64,000 bases of DNA from Fistulifera solaris (taxonomy: Eukaryota; Bacillariophyta; Bacillariophyceae; Naviculales; Stauroneidaceae). The stretch lies in the NCBI GenBank assembly GCA_030295235.1, contig AP026146.1:124001-188000 (forward strand). Reading direction: 5' to 3'. A program made the translations under genes and the position numbers. Position 1 is the stretch's first letter; each line of letters opens with the position of its first letter. The notes beneath the pieces are model-generated. The model ran no database searches, was not told the origin of the DNA, and saw nothing but the letters and a program-made list of their open reading frames with translations. Positions 11,769-22,338 of this stretch are shown piece after piece.

Positions 11769-12761
11769 CTCATCCGCTCAGTTGGAGCAAGGACAATGTC
11801 CTCGCAATAGGGCTGGGGTCGGTCGTGTACCTCATGAACATGTCTACCGATACAGTGCACGCAGTTAGTGGATTTGAAAACGGTGTCTCACAGCCGAAGT
11901 GAGAATTCGAACCACGTTCGGGCAGTGAAGTGGTGCACAATTAAAGGATTGACGCACTACCTGGCTGTGGGAACCGACTCGGGCGTTCGAATGTACGACA
12001 CAGTTTGCAAGAAGGAAGTGCACACGTCTCTCAAAGTTGGAGGAGGTACAGTTCATGCGCTTTGCTGGAATGATTCCTTGCTATGGTTGACAGTTGGCTA
12101 CGATACGGGGAAGCTGGTGAGTCTTGATTGGCGTAGCCGCTCAATGACAGGAATGACTCGGCGTGGATCACCATCACAGTCATCGTCGTCTTCGGTTTGC
12201 AATATTGCATGGAATCCTGCAGGCACGTGTCTCGCGAGTGGACGAAGTGATAACACAATTCACCTGTGGGATGCATCTATGATGAGGAGTCTCCAAGTAG
12301 GTGGTGGTCCCCGTCTTGTATTGGAATCGCACTCGGCAGCTGTCAAGGGACTGGCTTGGTGTCCCTATCGTAGTGACATGCTTGCCAGTGGGGGCGGAAC
12401 TGCAGATCGTTGCATCAAGCTGTGGGATACATGCTCAGGACGTATGATGCACAGTGTATGTACTGGAAGTCAAGTTTCCTCGTTGATCTGGGGCCAGCAT
12501 CACCAGGAGCTGTATTCTGGCCATGGCTTCACGGACAACGAAGTCGTGGTCTGGAGCTACCCTAAGATGGAACGCATTCAATCCCTGTCGTATCACCAGG
12601 ATCGCATCTTGTCAATGGATTTGAGTCCTGATGGCAACCAGTTGGCATCGATTGGAGCCGATGAAAATTTGTGCCTCTGGAAAATTGATGCCGCTTCACC
12701 TCGCCATCGTACAGCCGTTGCAGCCTCCCCATCCTTCGGTTCTCGTTTCAACATCCGCTGA
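11769..12761 (+). pseudogene. CDC20: CDC20 copy A, 3' part (WD40 propeller)
   Basis: Continues the split gene from PLSWSKDNVLAIGLGSVVYL. A one-base loss near 11860-11868 shifts the frame, after which an uninterrupted 297-residue frame starting at 11868 encodes the WD40 repeats: NHVRAVKW, TVHALCWND, VCNIAWNP, IHLWDASMM, VKGLAWCP, CIKLWDTCSG, VVVWSYPKM and LCLWKIDA. It ends with SRFNIR, close to the C-terminal IR tail by which CDC20 binds the APC/C. The propeller is complete, but it is separated from the C-box half by 7.6 kb, so a normal CDC20 cannot be made from this locus. A shortened product driven by the LTR is conceivable. Confidence 0.8.
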
Positions 12762-13039
12762 GGATTACTATGTGCTTTCCGAAATTATTGATTGATTGAT
12801 TGTTTCCGACCGTGTTTTGCTCTCCTTGTCGTCTGTCGTTACTATGTGTTTGTGTCTGTGTCTTTTGGCGGTCCGATGATCCTAGCTTTGAATTCTGTAC
12901 GGAATATATTTATTTATTAAAAGAATGTGTTTTGTCGTTAACCTACTACTATTTCTCTATTCCTTGCATAGTTTGTTGAACATTTTAGCTATCCATGAAA
13001 CAATAGTCTCATTCCGACTTGTACAAAGAATTTGAGTTA

Positions 13040-14615
13040 TCATACCGATTCATCTTTGGCCACCAAAGGTCGCGTATCCTCTAATTTACTTGGTGGCGAT
13101 GCCTGATGTGAGGCACCCAGATGCAATTCCCTTCGTTTCATTAAAACGATTTGTAGAACTGCCGCAGCCGCCAGCATCGTGGCGTTCAAGCAAAATGATG
13201 TTGTAGGTGTCAGATCCGTCAACAGACTAAACAAGACGATGAAGTTCAGCGGAATACGGTAAAGATTATAAATCGCCGCCCGCATCGATTCAGGAACAAT
13301 GGACCCTTTCATGGTACCCATGATGGGCCAATACATGCCCACGGTCGTTTCGAAGACATTCATGGCCAAGAATTTCAAAGTATTGCTAGGACTGATCGCC
13401 ACTAGTGCCATGGAGACCGACGCGACGGCGAAGCAAAGTACACCAAGCTGTTCTCCTTTGATTTTATCGCTCAAGATACTGTAAATGCTGGATCCTGCCA
13501 TACAACAAACCATGAACGTACTAAAGATGAGTCCAAAAGGCAATTCCGTGTCATCGTCATCACCGGATGTCAACGCAGGAGTCCACATGAAGACAAAAAC
13601 CTGTAGAAATGCACCCGCAAGCACGTTAAGTGACAACCGTACGTTTCGCACCGAGTCTACCTTTTGCGAAAGCACTTACATACATGCTTCCCTCAAAGAG
13701 ACTGCTGATAATTCCACACAACAAAATGTCGGTACTTCGAATCGTAGTGGTAAGTGCATTTTTCAATCCGTCGTGCCATTGTGCTTTCTCCGTGACTTCT
13801 CCTCCTTCCTTGGCACTATCCGTGTCGCCATAGTTTTCTTCCCACGTCGTAGCCGCCAAAGAGCCACATCCGACCAAAGCAGCCAAAGCTAAATCGAACG
13901 GAGTCAAGTAACCACCAATAAAGACACCTTCTCGGAATCCGACCATGGGCATGGTCGCCGAGGCCGCTTTGTTGGCCAGTAAGCCCGCCATAATGGCCAC
14001 CAAAGAGTTACCAAAGACGGCCCAACTAAACGACTTTCCCAAATACTGCTTTAGCTGCGAATCACTATGCGCACGAATCAGCCATGCATCAAAGACGGAA
14101 AAGAGCAAGCTTGTGGCGACACCTCCCAGCAATCGTCCTAACATGAGTATATAAAAGCTTTTAAAGTCTGTAATGATGATGTCAGTGTCGGGCTCTCCAG
14201 TCTCTTTCTCTCTCTCTCGCAGACACAACTTACGCTTGGTAAAACAGGAAGCCGCATATACGAGTGCAAAAATGACGACAAAAGCTCGGCGACCACCCCA
14301 GTCGGCCATCCCCCCAATGAAACTCCCAAAAACCATGGAAGACCCAAAGCCCGCCACAAAGAGAATCGCAATACTGTGTTGCGAATACCCATAGTCGGCG
14401 TACAAGGCATACACGTACGGTCCTTGTAACCAATCTGACAACGTCGCTAACAAATAGACGGGCAAGTATTTGCGCAAGAGCGTCTTCCATTTCGCGAGTT
14501 CCGCCGGGTCGGTCGAAGGGGCGCTCGTGCTTGATTTCCACAGGCCGCTCGATCGCAACGTGATAGCCGCGTTCCACAGCACAAAAACAATGAAAATGAG
14601 CGTAAAGTTCGTCAT
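13040..14615 (-). CDS. MFSD5: MFSD5-like major facilitator transporter
   Basis: Three exons on the minus strand (14615-14234, 14167-13680, 13600-13040) join in phase and give 476 residues. Introns are 66 and 79 bases with GTAAGT donors. About twelve hydrophobic helices can be traced. Diagnostic blocks match the MFSD5 (molybdate-anion transporter) family: LSDWLQGPYVYALY, GGMADWGGRRAFVVIF, LGRLLGGVATSLLFSVFDAW, WEENYGD and FVFMWTPAL. The family includes eukaryotic molybdate uptake proteins, so a role in molybdate import is likely by homology. The 3' part of this gene was copied to 34343-34809 along with CDC20, and the two genes face each other tail to tail in both places. Confidence 0.85.
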
Positions 14616-15025
14616 TCTGAAAGGCGATCAACAAAGGGCATCCACAAATAGAGAATGGCAATGATATTATATCTTTGGGGTGTTTTTCTCTTTGTCGAAA
14701 ACGGATGAGAGACATTTTGTTGCGTGACAAACCGGCTTTAATGTCGTTACGGTTTTCCTAATGACCGTAGCGGTGCCTTTCGTCACTGGGACACGTCAGG
14801 AAGGCTGCACTGAAGACCTTGAAGTAGGTTGCAAACACGTTGCGACATTATGGGAAAGTCGACCACGTTTGCACGCGAAGACTGACGATTTTCTTGACGT
14901 GTTATTGCTCGCATTATTTCTCATTCCGATGCATCTCATTGCAAAGAAAGGAGAAAGAGACACTACAAAAATCATTTGTGTCATCGTGTTAAACAGCCTT
15001 CTTATTCATCATTAAGTTAGCCATC
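14616..15025. other. Shared promoter region between divergent genes
   Basis: 410 bases separate two divergently transcribed genes. The short reading frame within it has no recognisable composition and looks like chance. Confidence 0.4.
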
Positions 15026-16161
15026 ATGAAACCGCAGGCCTTCATCTTGTCTCTCTTACTTTCGAGCCATGAGGCTTTCATCGTTCCCATGACGAAAACG
15101 ACGAAAACGACGAAATCCGTTCTTTCGTTAGCGTCTCAAGAGCCAAGTATTGAAGCCTTGCGCGAAGCTGCCGCGAAAGCTCGACAAGAAGCGGAACGGT
15201 TGCGTCAGGTAAATCTTTCTTTGGAGATGGAGCACGTTTTAGTGGCTCCGTTCACTGACCCGGTCGTTTTCTTTAGGAACTAGGGCAATCGACACCAACC
15301 AGTAAACCAGCCGCACCCAAAATTGTACCCAAACCTACCGTCATGGATGTAGCCTTTGCGGAAGATCAAACTTTTGAAAAATATGGTTCGGCAAACTTAA
15401 GAACATTCCCCGTCGGGTTACCCATGTTGCAATCGCGTCTCAACATTACTGCCGCACAATTGGGGTTGGCCGAATCCGACGAAGATGTCAATTTGGATGA
15501 TTTTAAGTACGCCACCCTGTTTGTGACGGGTGGTTGCACCCTGACCGGGATTGCCAGTTTGGCGTTTTTGCCTCCGAATGTGGGAGCGACCGTCTGTTAC
15601 CTGGTGGCATTGATTCCTGTATTGTTCTTGGCCGTCGGGTCGACCGCGCCCGCGGCAATTGCCGGTGCCATAAAGACGGTCAAAGGACAAGGAGGAGATC
15701 GTGACAGTATATCGGCACAAGAGCGTATGCTACGACACGAAGCGGCTCATTTCTGTTGTGGATATTGGTGTGGGTTGCCGGTGCAAGAGTACCGTGTGGA
15801 TGACGGGGACATGTGTGTGGAATTCAGTGTGGCTCCGGGAACGGAACGAGGTGAATACACGCCCACCCAAGTCGCTGCCTTGACCGTTACAGCACTTTCG
15901 GGTGTCCTTGGAGAGGCCTTGACGTTTGGTTCGGTCATTCCCGGCAGTGCCACACAGGATTTGTTGCAACTGGAACAACAGGTTTTTCGTCGGTCGGAGA
16001 ACTTTTTGGGTGCCGTGGCGCAACAAGATTTGACGCGGTGGGGGGCTTTGACGGCGGGGTTGTTGTTGCGGCAAAACAAGGAGGCGTACGAGAAGATCGT
16101 CCGGGCGATGGAACGAAAAGCTTCACTGCGAGAGTGTATAGAATTGTTGGAGAGCTCTTAG
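15026..16161 (+). CDS. Plastid M41/FtsH-like membrane metallopeptidase without AAA domain
   Basis: Two exons (15026-15208 and 15277-16161, 68-base intron) encode 355 residues. The N-terminus MKPQAFILSLLLSSHEAF is a signal peptide with a diatom plastid-type site (HEAF then IVP), followed by a Thr/Lys/Ser-rich transit stretch and a short coiled segment (EALREAAAKARQEAERLRQ). Two adjacent hydrophobic helices follow (about residues 165-215). The zinc protease motif HEAAH appears at about residue 232 in RMLRHEAAHFCCGYWCGLP, similar to plant plastid proteins that resemble FtsH peptidase domains but have no ATPase. A later EAL near residue 286 could supply the third ligand. The product is probably an integral plastid membrane protease or an inactive relative; substrates are unknown. 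Confidence 0.75.
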
Positions 16162-16516
16162 ACAGATGATTGTGTCGAACGTAATAACAGATAGAATTTA
16201 CTTGTACTCGTTCAAAGCGAACGGGAACCAGGCCGCTATCTTGTGGTAAAGCAACTGTGACAACCAACTCAAATAGGACTACTTGGCTCATTTCCCATCT
16301 TTGCCATTTGTCTAAGCTCGTCTAAAATAACGTACAAAATAGAGACTAGAGTCTAGACTTTTGAGAAACACATTTTATAATTTCACGACGACAGTTAAGA
16401 TCATTTATTGGTGGAAGACGTTGTAGCAACACAAATAAAAGAAACCAAACAAGAATAAAAAGAAACAATTCATACGATAATGGACGAGTTGTGCTAAGTA
16501 TGGGTGTTCCATGTAC
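16162..16516. other. Intergenic between convergent genes
   Basis: 355 bases between the metallopeptidase gene and the 3' end of CDC20 copy B. Nothing beyond AT-rich spacer is visible. Confidence 0.4.
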
Positions 16517-18185
16517 TTAGCGGATGGAGAAGCGAGAACTGAACGAAGGGGGAAGGAAGGAAGGGTCCCACAATAGAACGCGGCCGAGAAGGATCTGGGA
16601 CTATATCGACTTTCCAAGTGCACAACAATTCATCAGCCAAGCGATGCGAGCAGTGTACCGTCGGGGCTCATTTCCATTGACAAAATACGGCTTTTGTGAC
16701 GGCGCATAGTTTGCATCTGATCCATTTTGGGAAAGCTCCAAGCGACAATAGCGTTCATTGAGGTATTCGTTGCGCTCGCATAGCCATGACCGGAATACAA
16801 CTCTTGATGGTGCTGACCCCATATCAACGAGCACACTTGACTTCCGGTTGACACACTCTTTAACAGACTACCCGAGCATGTATTCCAGAGTTTGATACAT
16901 CCATCTGCCGTCCCTCCGCCACTGGCGAGCACATCGCGTCGATAGGGACACCACGCCAATCCCTTGACAGCACCTGTGTGTGACTGCAGAACACGCCGAG
17001 GACCACGGCCAAAATCCACGCTCCGGCCGTCATGGATGCATCCCAAAGATGTACCATATTGTCGTTCGACCGCTGGCAAGACACGTGCCGTCGTGGTTCC
17101 ATGCTAGATTGCAAACAGACGACGCATGACCTACTCCAGACTGTTCCATCGTCAGCACGGTCTCGCATCCACTCGCGCAAGTCCAGATTCCCAATCTTAC
17201 CATTCGCATAACCCGCAGTCAACCACTGCCGAGAATCATTCCAGCACACGGTGCGCATTGTAGTGTTTCGACAGCCCATGTTGGTCCGCTAACACCTCTT
17301 TGTCGCAAGTCGTGTCGAACACTCTAACGTATCCGACGCCGTTCGCGACAGCAAGGTGATGTGCGTTACCGTCGAAAGTGCACCATTTCACGGAACGGAT
17401 GTGGTTTGAAAGGCCTCTTTGGTCTATAGGTGTAGTACCAGCACCTTTTAGTTCGTGCACAGCACGGGTAGACATGTTGACGAGGTACACGGACGCCTTC
17501 GCCACAGCAAGAACGTTGTCCTTGCTCCAGCTGATATGGTGGGTGTAATAATCATTCACAATACCCGGAGCTTGGAAAGTCTTCTCCGGATGGCAGCTTA
17601 TCGTTCGCTTGCTCGGGGCAACGCTGATCTTTCGATCAAAAGTATCAACGCCGCAGCTGGATGCGCGCAAAAAGTCCATGGCGAAGGGTCCGCAGCAACG
17701 ATAGGACGGCGATTGTGAGTCTTGGAGGACGAAACGCTACCATATTGTAACATGGACTTCATTTGCACCTCATCATCAAGATCACTTGTCGGAACATTGC
17801 ATAACGTACTCAGCAAATGCCTATCGTAAGCAAGTTTTGTCGAACGGGCTGCGGAAGGAGGACCAGCGCAAGCATCACTTGACGATGATTCACGAGGTTT
17901 CGACGCAGAACTCAGCTTTCGACGACACAAGTCCATGTGCATGCGACCACGACACGGAATGAAGCGATCCAGATCTTCACGAACGCCACTTTGAGGCGTC
18001 AACAAACGGCGACGATGATGAGCACTCGAGCGCATGCGAGGAACTGGAGTTTTGATCGTACTAGGAGGGTGAGGCGCGGCTGTCTGCGCCATTCCACGAT
18101 AACCAGGATGATCAGGAGTCATTTGGTGATGATGCAAAAGCATATCAGAGGAGATAACGTTGTTTTGAAAGCAAGAAGACACCAT
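16517..18185 (-). pseudogene. CDC20: CDC20 copy B, diverged and frame-broken
   Basis: Begins MVSSCFQNNVISS at 18185 with the same N-terminal half as copies A and C, including the C-box-like DRFIPCRGR. The frame then shifts (T run TT at 17684-17685 where A has TTT) into FDRKISVAPSKRTISCHPEK and APGIVNDYYTHHISWSKDN. The WD40 region is recognisable in three frames: SNHIRSVKWC, then TMRTVCWNDSRQW, then GAVKGLAWCP, CIKLWNTCSG and IVAWSFPKM. The end near 16517 reads as a shifted version of the FSIR tail. From the middle onward it is clearly more diverged from A than C is, so this is the older duplicate. Several of the breaks are not in homopolymers, which argues for genuine decay. Confidence 0.75.
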
Positions 18186-18423
18186 GGTGTGATAATTGGT
18201 TCAAAGCAAAAATTGTGCGAAAACACTTGCTGCGGTACAATTTTGTACGTGATTCTGAGTACCGAGAATCATGTATGTAGCTTTTGTACTGACAGGTACG
18301 TGCCTTTATTCGATTTCTTATACGATATACGATACAAAGTGTATTCCAACGTATGGGTACTGTATATTGTTGTTTTACTCGCAGACTGTGTGAAGAAATC
18401 GCTGCGTTGAAAGATAAGTCACC

Positions 18424-19886
18424 ATGGAGGTCAATTCTGGGTCCCTTCGAAGCTCGCAGGCCTCCTATTTGTTGCTTATGTAGCGTTTACTTACACTGGT
18501 GTCTGTTTTGGTGCTTTTCAGGTATACAAAAGCACAATTCATTGCAAGTTTTGAACGTCCGCAACAAGTAAGCAAACCAACAACAGCAAAGATCAAGTAG
18601 TCAGAAAGCACAGATTCTACGTTTCGTCATGAAGCTATGTCGGCATTGGTTTATCTAGCTAGTGAAGTGATGAAAATAAAAGAGAAAATTTGTGTGAATC
18701 ACGGGCTTTTCTGGAAATCGAAACAGCGTCTTCTTACGAGCATCCTGTTTCCTTGCGTTTGGCGAGAAATGAAAGTCATTGCAGGTTCAGGATCTTTCCA
18801 GCGTCCGTTGCGGTGACTTTCCTATCACTGACTCGCTCATAGACGTTTGTGAGAAGATCTTACGAGAGCAGTGGATCGACGTGAGTGGCTTTCTAAGAGG
18901 CGTCGCAATTCCACGTGCACCTGCTTGTCGTCATCATCGTCGCGGTACCGGTACCCACGCTGCTGCAGCTTCAGTTGGCACACTTGAAACTGCAGCAATT
19001 GCTGATGCTACGGCTATGACTAAGGCGTTTCGCAAACGTTTGTATTCGGTTGTAAATGAGTACGATACTGCTGCAAAGAGGAGCCGGAAAAGGGTCGAAG
19101 GGAGCTCAAGTCATAACAAATCATCCGCAGCCACTTTGTGCATTACCAGCCCGCGATTCTCGCCATTTCTTTTTTGATCAGATACCGGTATTTTTGCTGC
19201 AAATGGCGGTAAGGGTGTACAGTTGCAGAAATGGCAGATTGACAAGCTGGTGGATTGGATGAAGTACAACGATTCCAGTTCCTCTCCCAGTTGGGCTGCG
19301 CTTGATGAGCTAGTCAAGAGCATTGACATAAATCCCTCTCAGATAGTCACCTGTACCTCAGAACTAGGAGGACGCATTGCGAAGCTTCGAAATGTTGGTC
19401 TTGATGCTAGAGTTACTAAGGAAGTCATTTGTATTGACAAGGATGAGGACGAGGACCGTGTTCCGGAGTTCGCTGATGACGTCGATGCTTATGACGACGG
19501 TCTCAATGCAAATGCCAATGCTGGACAGGTTGCTCTAAAAACTCAGAGCACGGAACAAGAGGAAACAGAAGCTCATCTATTGCAAGGTGAAAACAGCTCC
19601 TTGGAATCGTTGGTTCTTGAGTATGGACGTTCGGGTTCGTCTCACAGCCTCCAAGCGTGGTGCCTAGCTCAAGGTTTTGATGACAAACTTCGAAGAGGAT
19701 GAGCTGTTTGCAGAGCTTTTGCCACCACTGGATGGTGAAAACGTTAAAGAACGCGAAGGTCATTGTGGGATTCCATTGAACCGTGTCAGATCCGTTTGTT
19801 TGCTCTCCTTGACTAGTTGCAATCTTCTCTCTGCGCTGGTTGTTGGCGCCCTTTATTTCTCTGAATCCCGTTCTATATTAAGCTGA
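18424..19886 (+). pseudogene. Homeodomain-like gene, copy B (most complete)
   Basis: Divergent from CDC20 copy B. A first exon starts at 18424 (MEVNSGSLRSSQ), an intron ends TTTTCAG at about 18523, and the next exon runs SFERPQQVSKPTTAKI into an in-frame TAG at about 18598. Downstream frames encode a 130-residue stretch (FRKRLYSVVNEYDTAAKRSRKR) and then LQKWQIDKLVDWMKYN...LDELVKSIDINPSQIVTCTSEL. The spacing of that block resembles a TALE-type homeodomain, with the usual recognition-helix WF-N replaced. An acidic C-terminus (EEDELFAELLPPLDGE) ends at 19886. At least three frame breaks are present. The family call is tentative; the sequence may be a decayed transcription factor. Confidence 0.4.
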
Positions 19887-20295
19887 AGCTTCTGGGTTTT
19901 GTTTGTTGTTGCCTTTCATGGTTTGCCGCGTCTTGGGGTTTGAATCGTTTTCCATTTTCTCATTAGCAAATTGTTCCATTCTGATCCCGACTATTGTGAA
20001 TTCCTGCTTCCTCAATTTTTTTCTTTCATCATCTCCAAGCAATTGAATCAAAATGTGTTTCGTTTGTACACTACTATTAGTGTAAATTTTTATTCTAGAG
20101 GTGACACTTACTTTTCTGCGTTGGCCAATCTGAACAGATAGCGCAAAGCTTTCGATCTACAACGGATTGTACTTGTCGTGCCAAAATTCATCGACTAGTC
20201 CCTATTGACTAATAGGTTATTTGAATGTATTCGATTCAGTAGTTTCATTTTCTTTAATTCTGTATGTTTACGACGCAAAGCCGACGAGCTACAAC
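19887..20295. other. Intergenic, AT-rich
   Basis: About 400 bases between two convergent genes. T-rich tracts are common and no coding or RNA signal was found. Confidence 0.4.
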
Positions 20296-21554
20296 TCAAT
20301 CTTCCTGCATGGCCTGCAACAGCGTTTCGTAATCGGCAACACATTGATCGTAGGCATGCGCACAAAAGTCTTTACGGGATTCCAATCCACCGACACTTTC
20401 AAGTTCTTGACCCATATGGATACCGACGGGCACATAGCGCACATTGCGCTGTTCCCCGGTACCGGCCTCAACGTAATCCGGAGGTGGACACAAGTCGTAG
20501 GAAACCATGGCCAGGGTATAGTAATGTGTGGGTACACCCGATTTATTGCCCATCAATCGGAACATATCAATGGTTTTACTATCAAAGGGCGCGCACGGCA
20601 CTTCTCCCGTCGAAGTGTCCCGACGATCCCGGCCTCCCGAAGGTGCTACCCACAACAGAGTTCCTCCTTCCTTGAAGGATTTGAGCATGGCACTCATGGC
20701 TTTCAAGTTTTGTTTCTGTTTCAACGGCTTTGTTTCCGCATCAGCATTGATGTGTTTTTTGGAATGAATGCAAATGAGATTGCGTCCCATGGAAAAGGGA
20801 ATGGCCAAAGCATCGGTCGTGACCTTGTGTCCCGCAACGTAGACCATGTCGGCCGCCTGTTTAGCATATCCGGCCAATTCCAAACACACCGACACGACTT
20901 GTGGATCTGCTTCCGATTGATGATTCGCCAGCAGTACTACATTTTCACCGCGTTCCAATTGCTCCATGGCTTGCTGTAAATTGTCTTTTCCCAAAACTTG
21001 CGATTTCTTCAAATTCATGACGGGCCGAAAGAAATCACAACCAAACGCGTAATAATCTACCGTATTCCCATTTTCGAGCTCCGGATCTTGACCTCGCAAT
21101 GCCGTATGTGACACATCAAATTGGTACTTGTTGGGACCCATACCAAATTGGAAGCCGTATTGAATGGCGGTCAAAATGCGCTGTACGACTTGTTGCGGAT
21201 GACAAACTTCGGTTTGTCCATCGAGAAATGCTTTTGACTGGCCGTCATGTATTCTTGCAAAAAATGTTGCAATAAGGGAAGCATTTGACTCGAAGAAGAA
21301 GAAGACGATAATTTGGCCTTCATTTCGGGAGAAATGCTTTGCATCAATTTCGTTTGTGCCATTTCCAGAGCTTGTGCAAATTCGGGGAGTAAGGCTTCTT
21401 CTGCTGTTGTAGCAGTAGTCGAGATATCTTCTTCGACGGAAGCCATGTGGCGGTAGGAAGTGGCCATGCGTGATGACGAGGGGACCCAAGCCAAGGCGGA
21501 AGGGAATAGGAGTGTCATGACGAGGACGACGAAGAAGTAGCGAAAGGCAATCAT
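20296..21554 (-). CDS. GPAT: Plastid glycerol-3-phosphate acyltransferase (ATS1-type)
   Basis: Minus-strand single exon of about 419 residues if one A is restored at the run 21232-21235 (TTTT on the plus strand), where the frame otherwise breaks between EYMTASQK and AFLDGQTE. The N-terminus MIAFRYFFVVLVMTLLFPSALAW-VP is a signal peptide with a plastid-type site. Acyltransferase motifs of the soluble plastid GPAT family are clear: ANHQSEADP (NHx4D catalytic block), FSMGRNLICIHSKKH, and LLWVAPSGGRDR. It adds the first acyl group to glycerol-3-phosphate, starting plastid glycerolipid synthesis. The upstream half (FAQALEMAQTKLMQS) matches the helical N-terminal domain of this family. The intact motifs make a sequencing slip likelier than a pseudogene. 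Confidence 0.88.
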
Positions 21555-21941
21555 GTTTCAATGATATTGTTGGGTGAATACTTTGGATTCCGAAAGAACG
21601 AATGAATAGTGCCGTTGACAAGTAGATTGTCTAGTCTATCTATTCTAATGGTTTGTTTCCGTTTGATTTCGTTCTCTTCTTCTGAATGAGAAATGAAGAA
21701 AACGACGGAGAAGGAGAAGGAGGAAAAAAAAAAGGTCGATGGACGCCATCATTCGCACGACGTAAGCAAAAAAAAGGACGATTGCGTGTCTCGGTGGTGA
21801 ATGTCGTTTCGATATCCTGTACTGGTCGAAGAGTACTAGGGACAAAAGTACGTATTCACGTCCGTCCGTCTATACCATTCGTCTGTCAGTTCGTCGCAAG
21901 ACCGAACGTCATTCGTCCTATTTTGTTGGTTTGTTCAAATT
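21555..21941. other. 5' flank of GPAT, partly purine-rich
   Basis: 387 bases upstream of the acyltransferase, with a run of AGGAGAAGGAGG followed by A-rich sequence near 21715-21735. No gene recognised. Confidence 0.4.
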
Positions 21942-21946
21942 GTTTG

Positions 21947-22338
21947 TGTTGAAACCACAATTTCAGCAACGATAATCACGTCCAATCAAGACAGCAATAG
22001 ATATCGTTCAAAAAACCGAGTAAAGATAACTTTCGTTTTACTTTAGATTCGCGAAACAACAATGAGCATTTCATCCTCGTCTCGTGCGATGGCCGCTTGC
22101 ATCTGCACACGGCGAGACTGACGTATTCCTCATCGTGTGGTTCCGAATCGCTATATTAACTAGTTCCCCTTCATGTCCCTTACGTTTGCCAAATTCGTGG
22201 TCACGACGGTTCAATTTCTTTTCGTATCGATGGCTGAGACGGAATTCTTTCAAAGTTCCGTGCGTCATCCGTGGGTGCACGTTTCGTCCGTCATGTCTCC
22301 GACGCCGGACGACTTTCCAGCCGTCTTCATTTCCAACA
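21947..22338 (-). repeat. 3' LTR of copia element 2
   Basis: 392 bases, matching 27363-27754 with no difference noticed. Preceded on the outside by the target duplicate GTTTG (21942-21946). Confidence 0.92.

Noticed and set aside
14761-15015. 84-codon frame before the metallopeptidase
   Set aside because: Lies in a divergent promoter, ends just before the real ATG and resembles no family.
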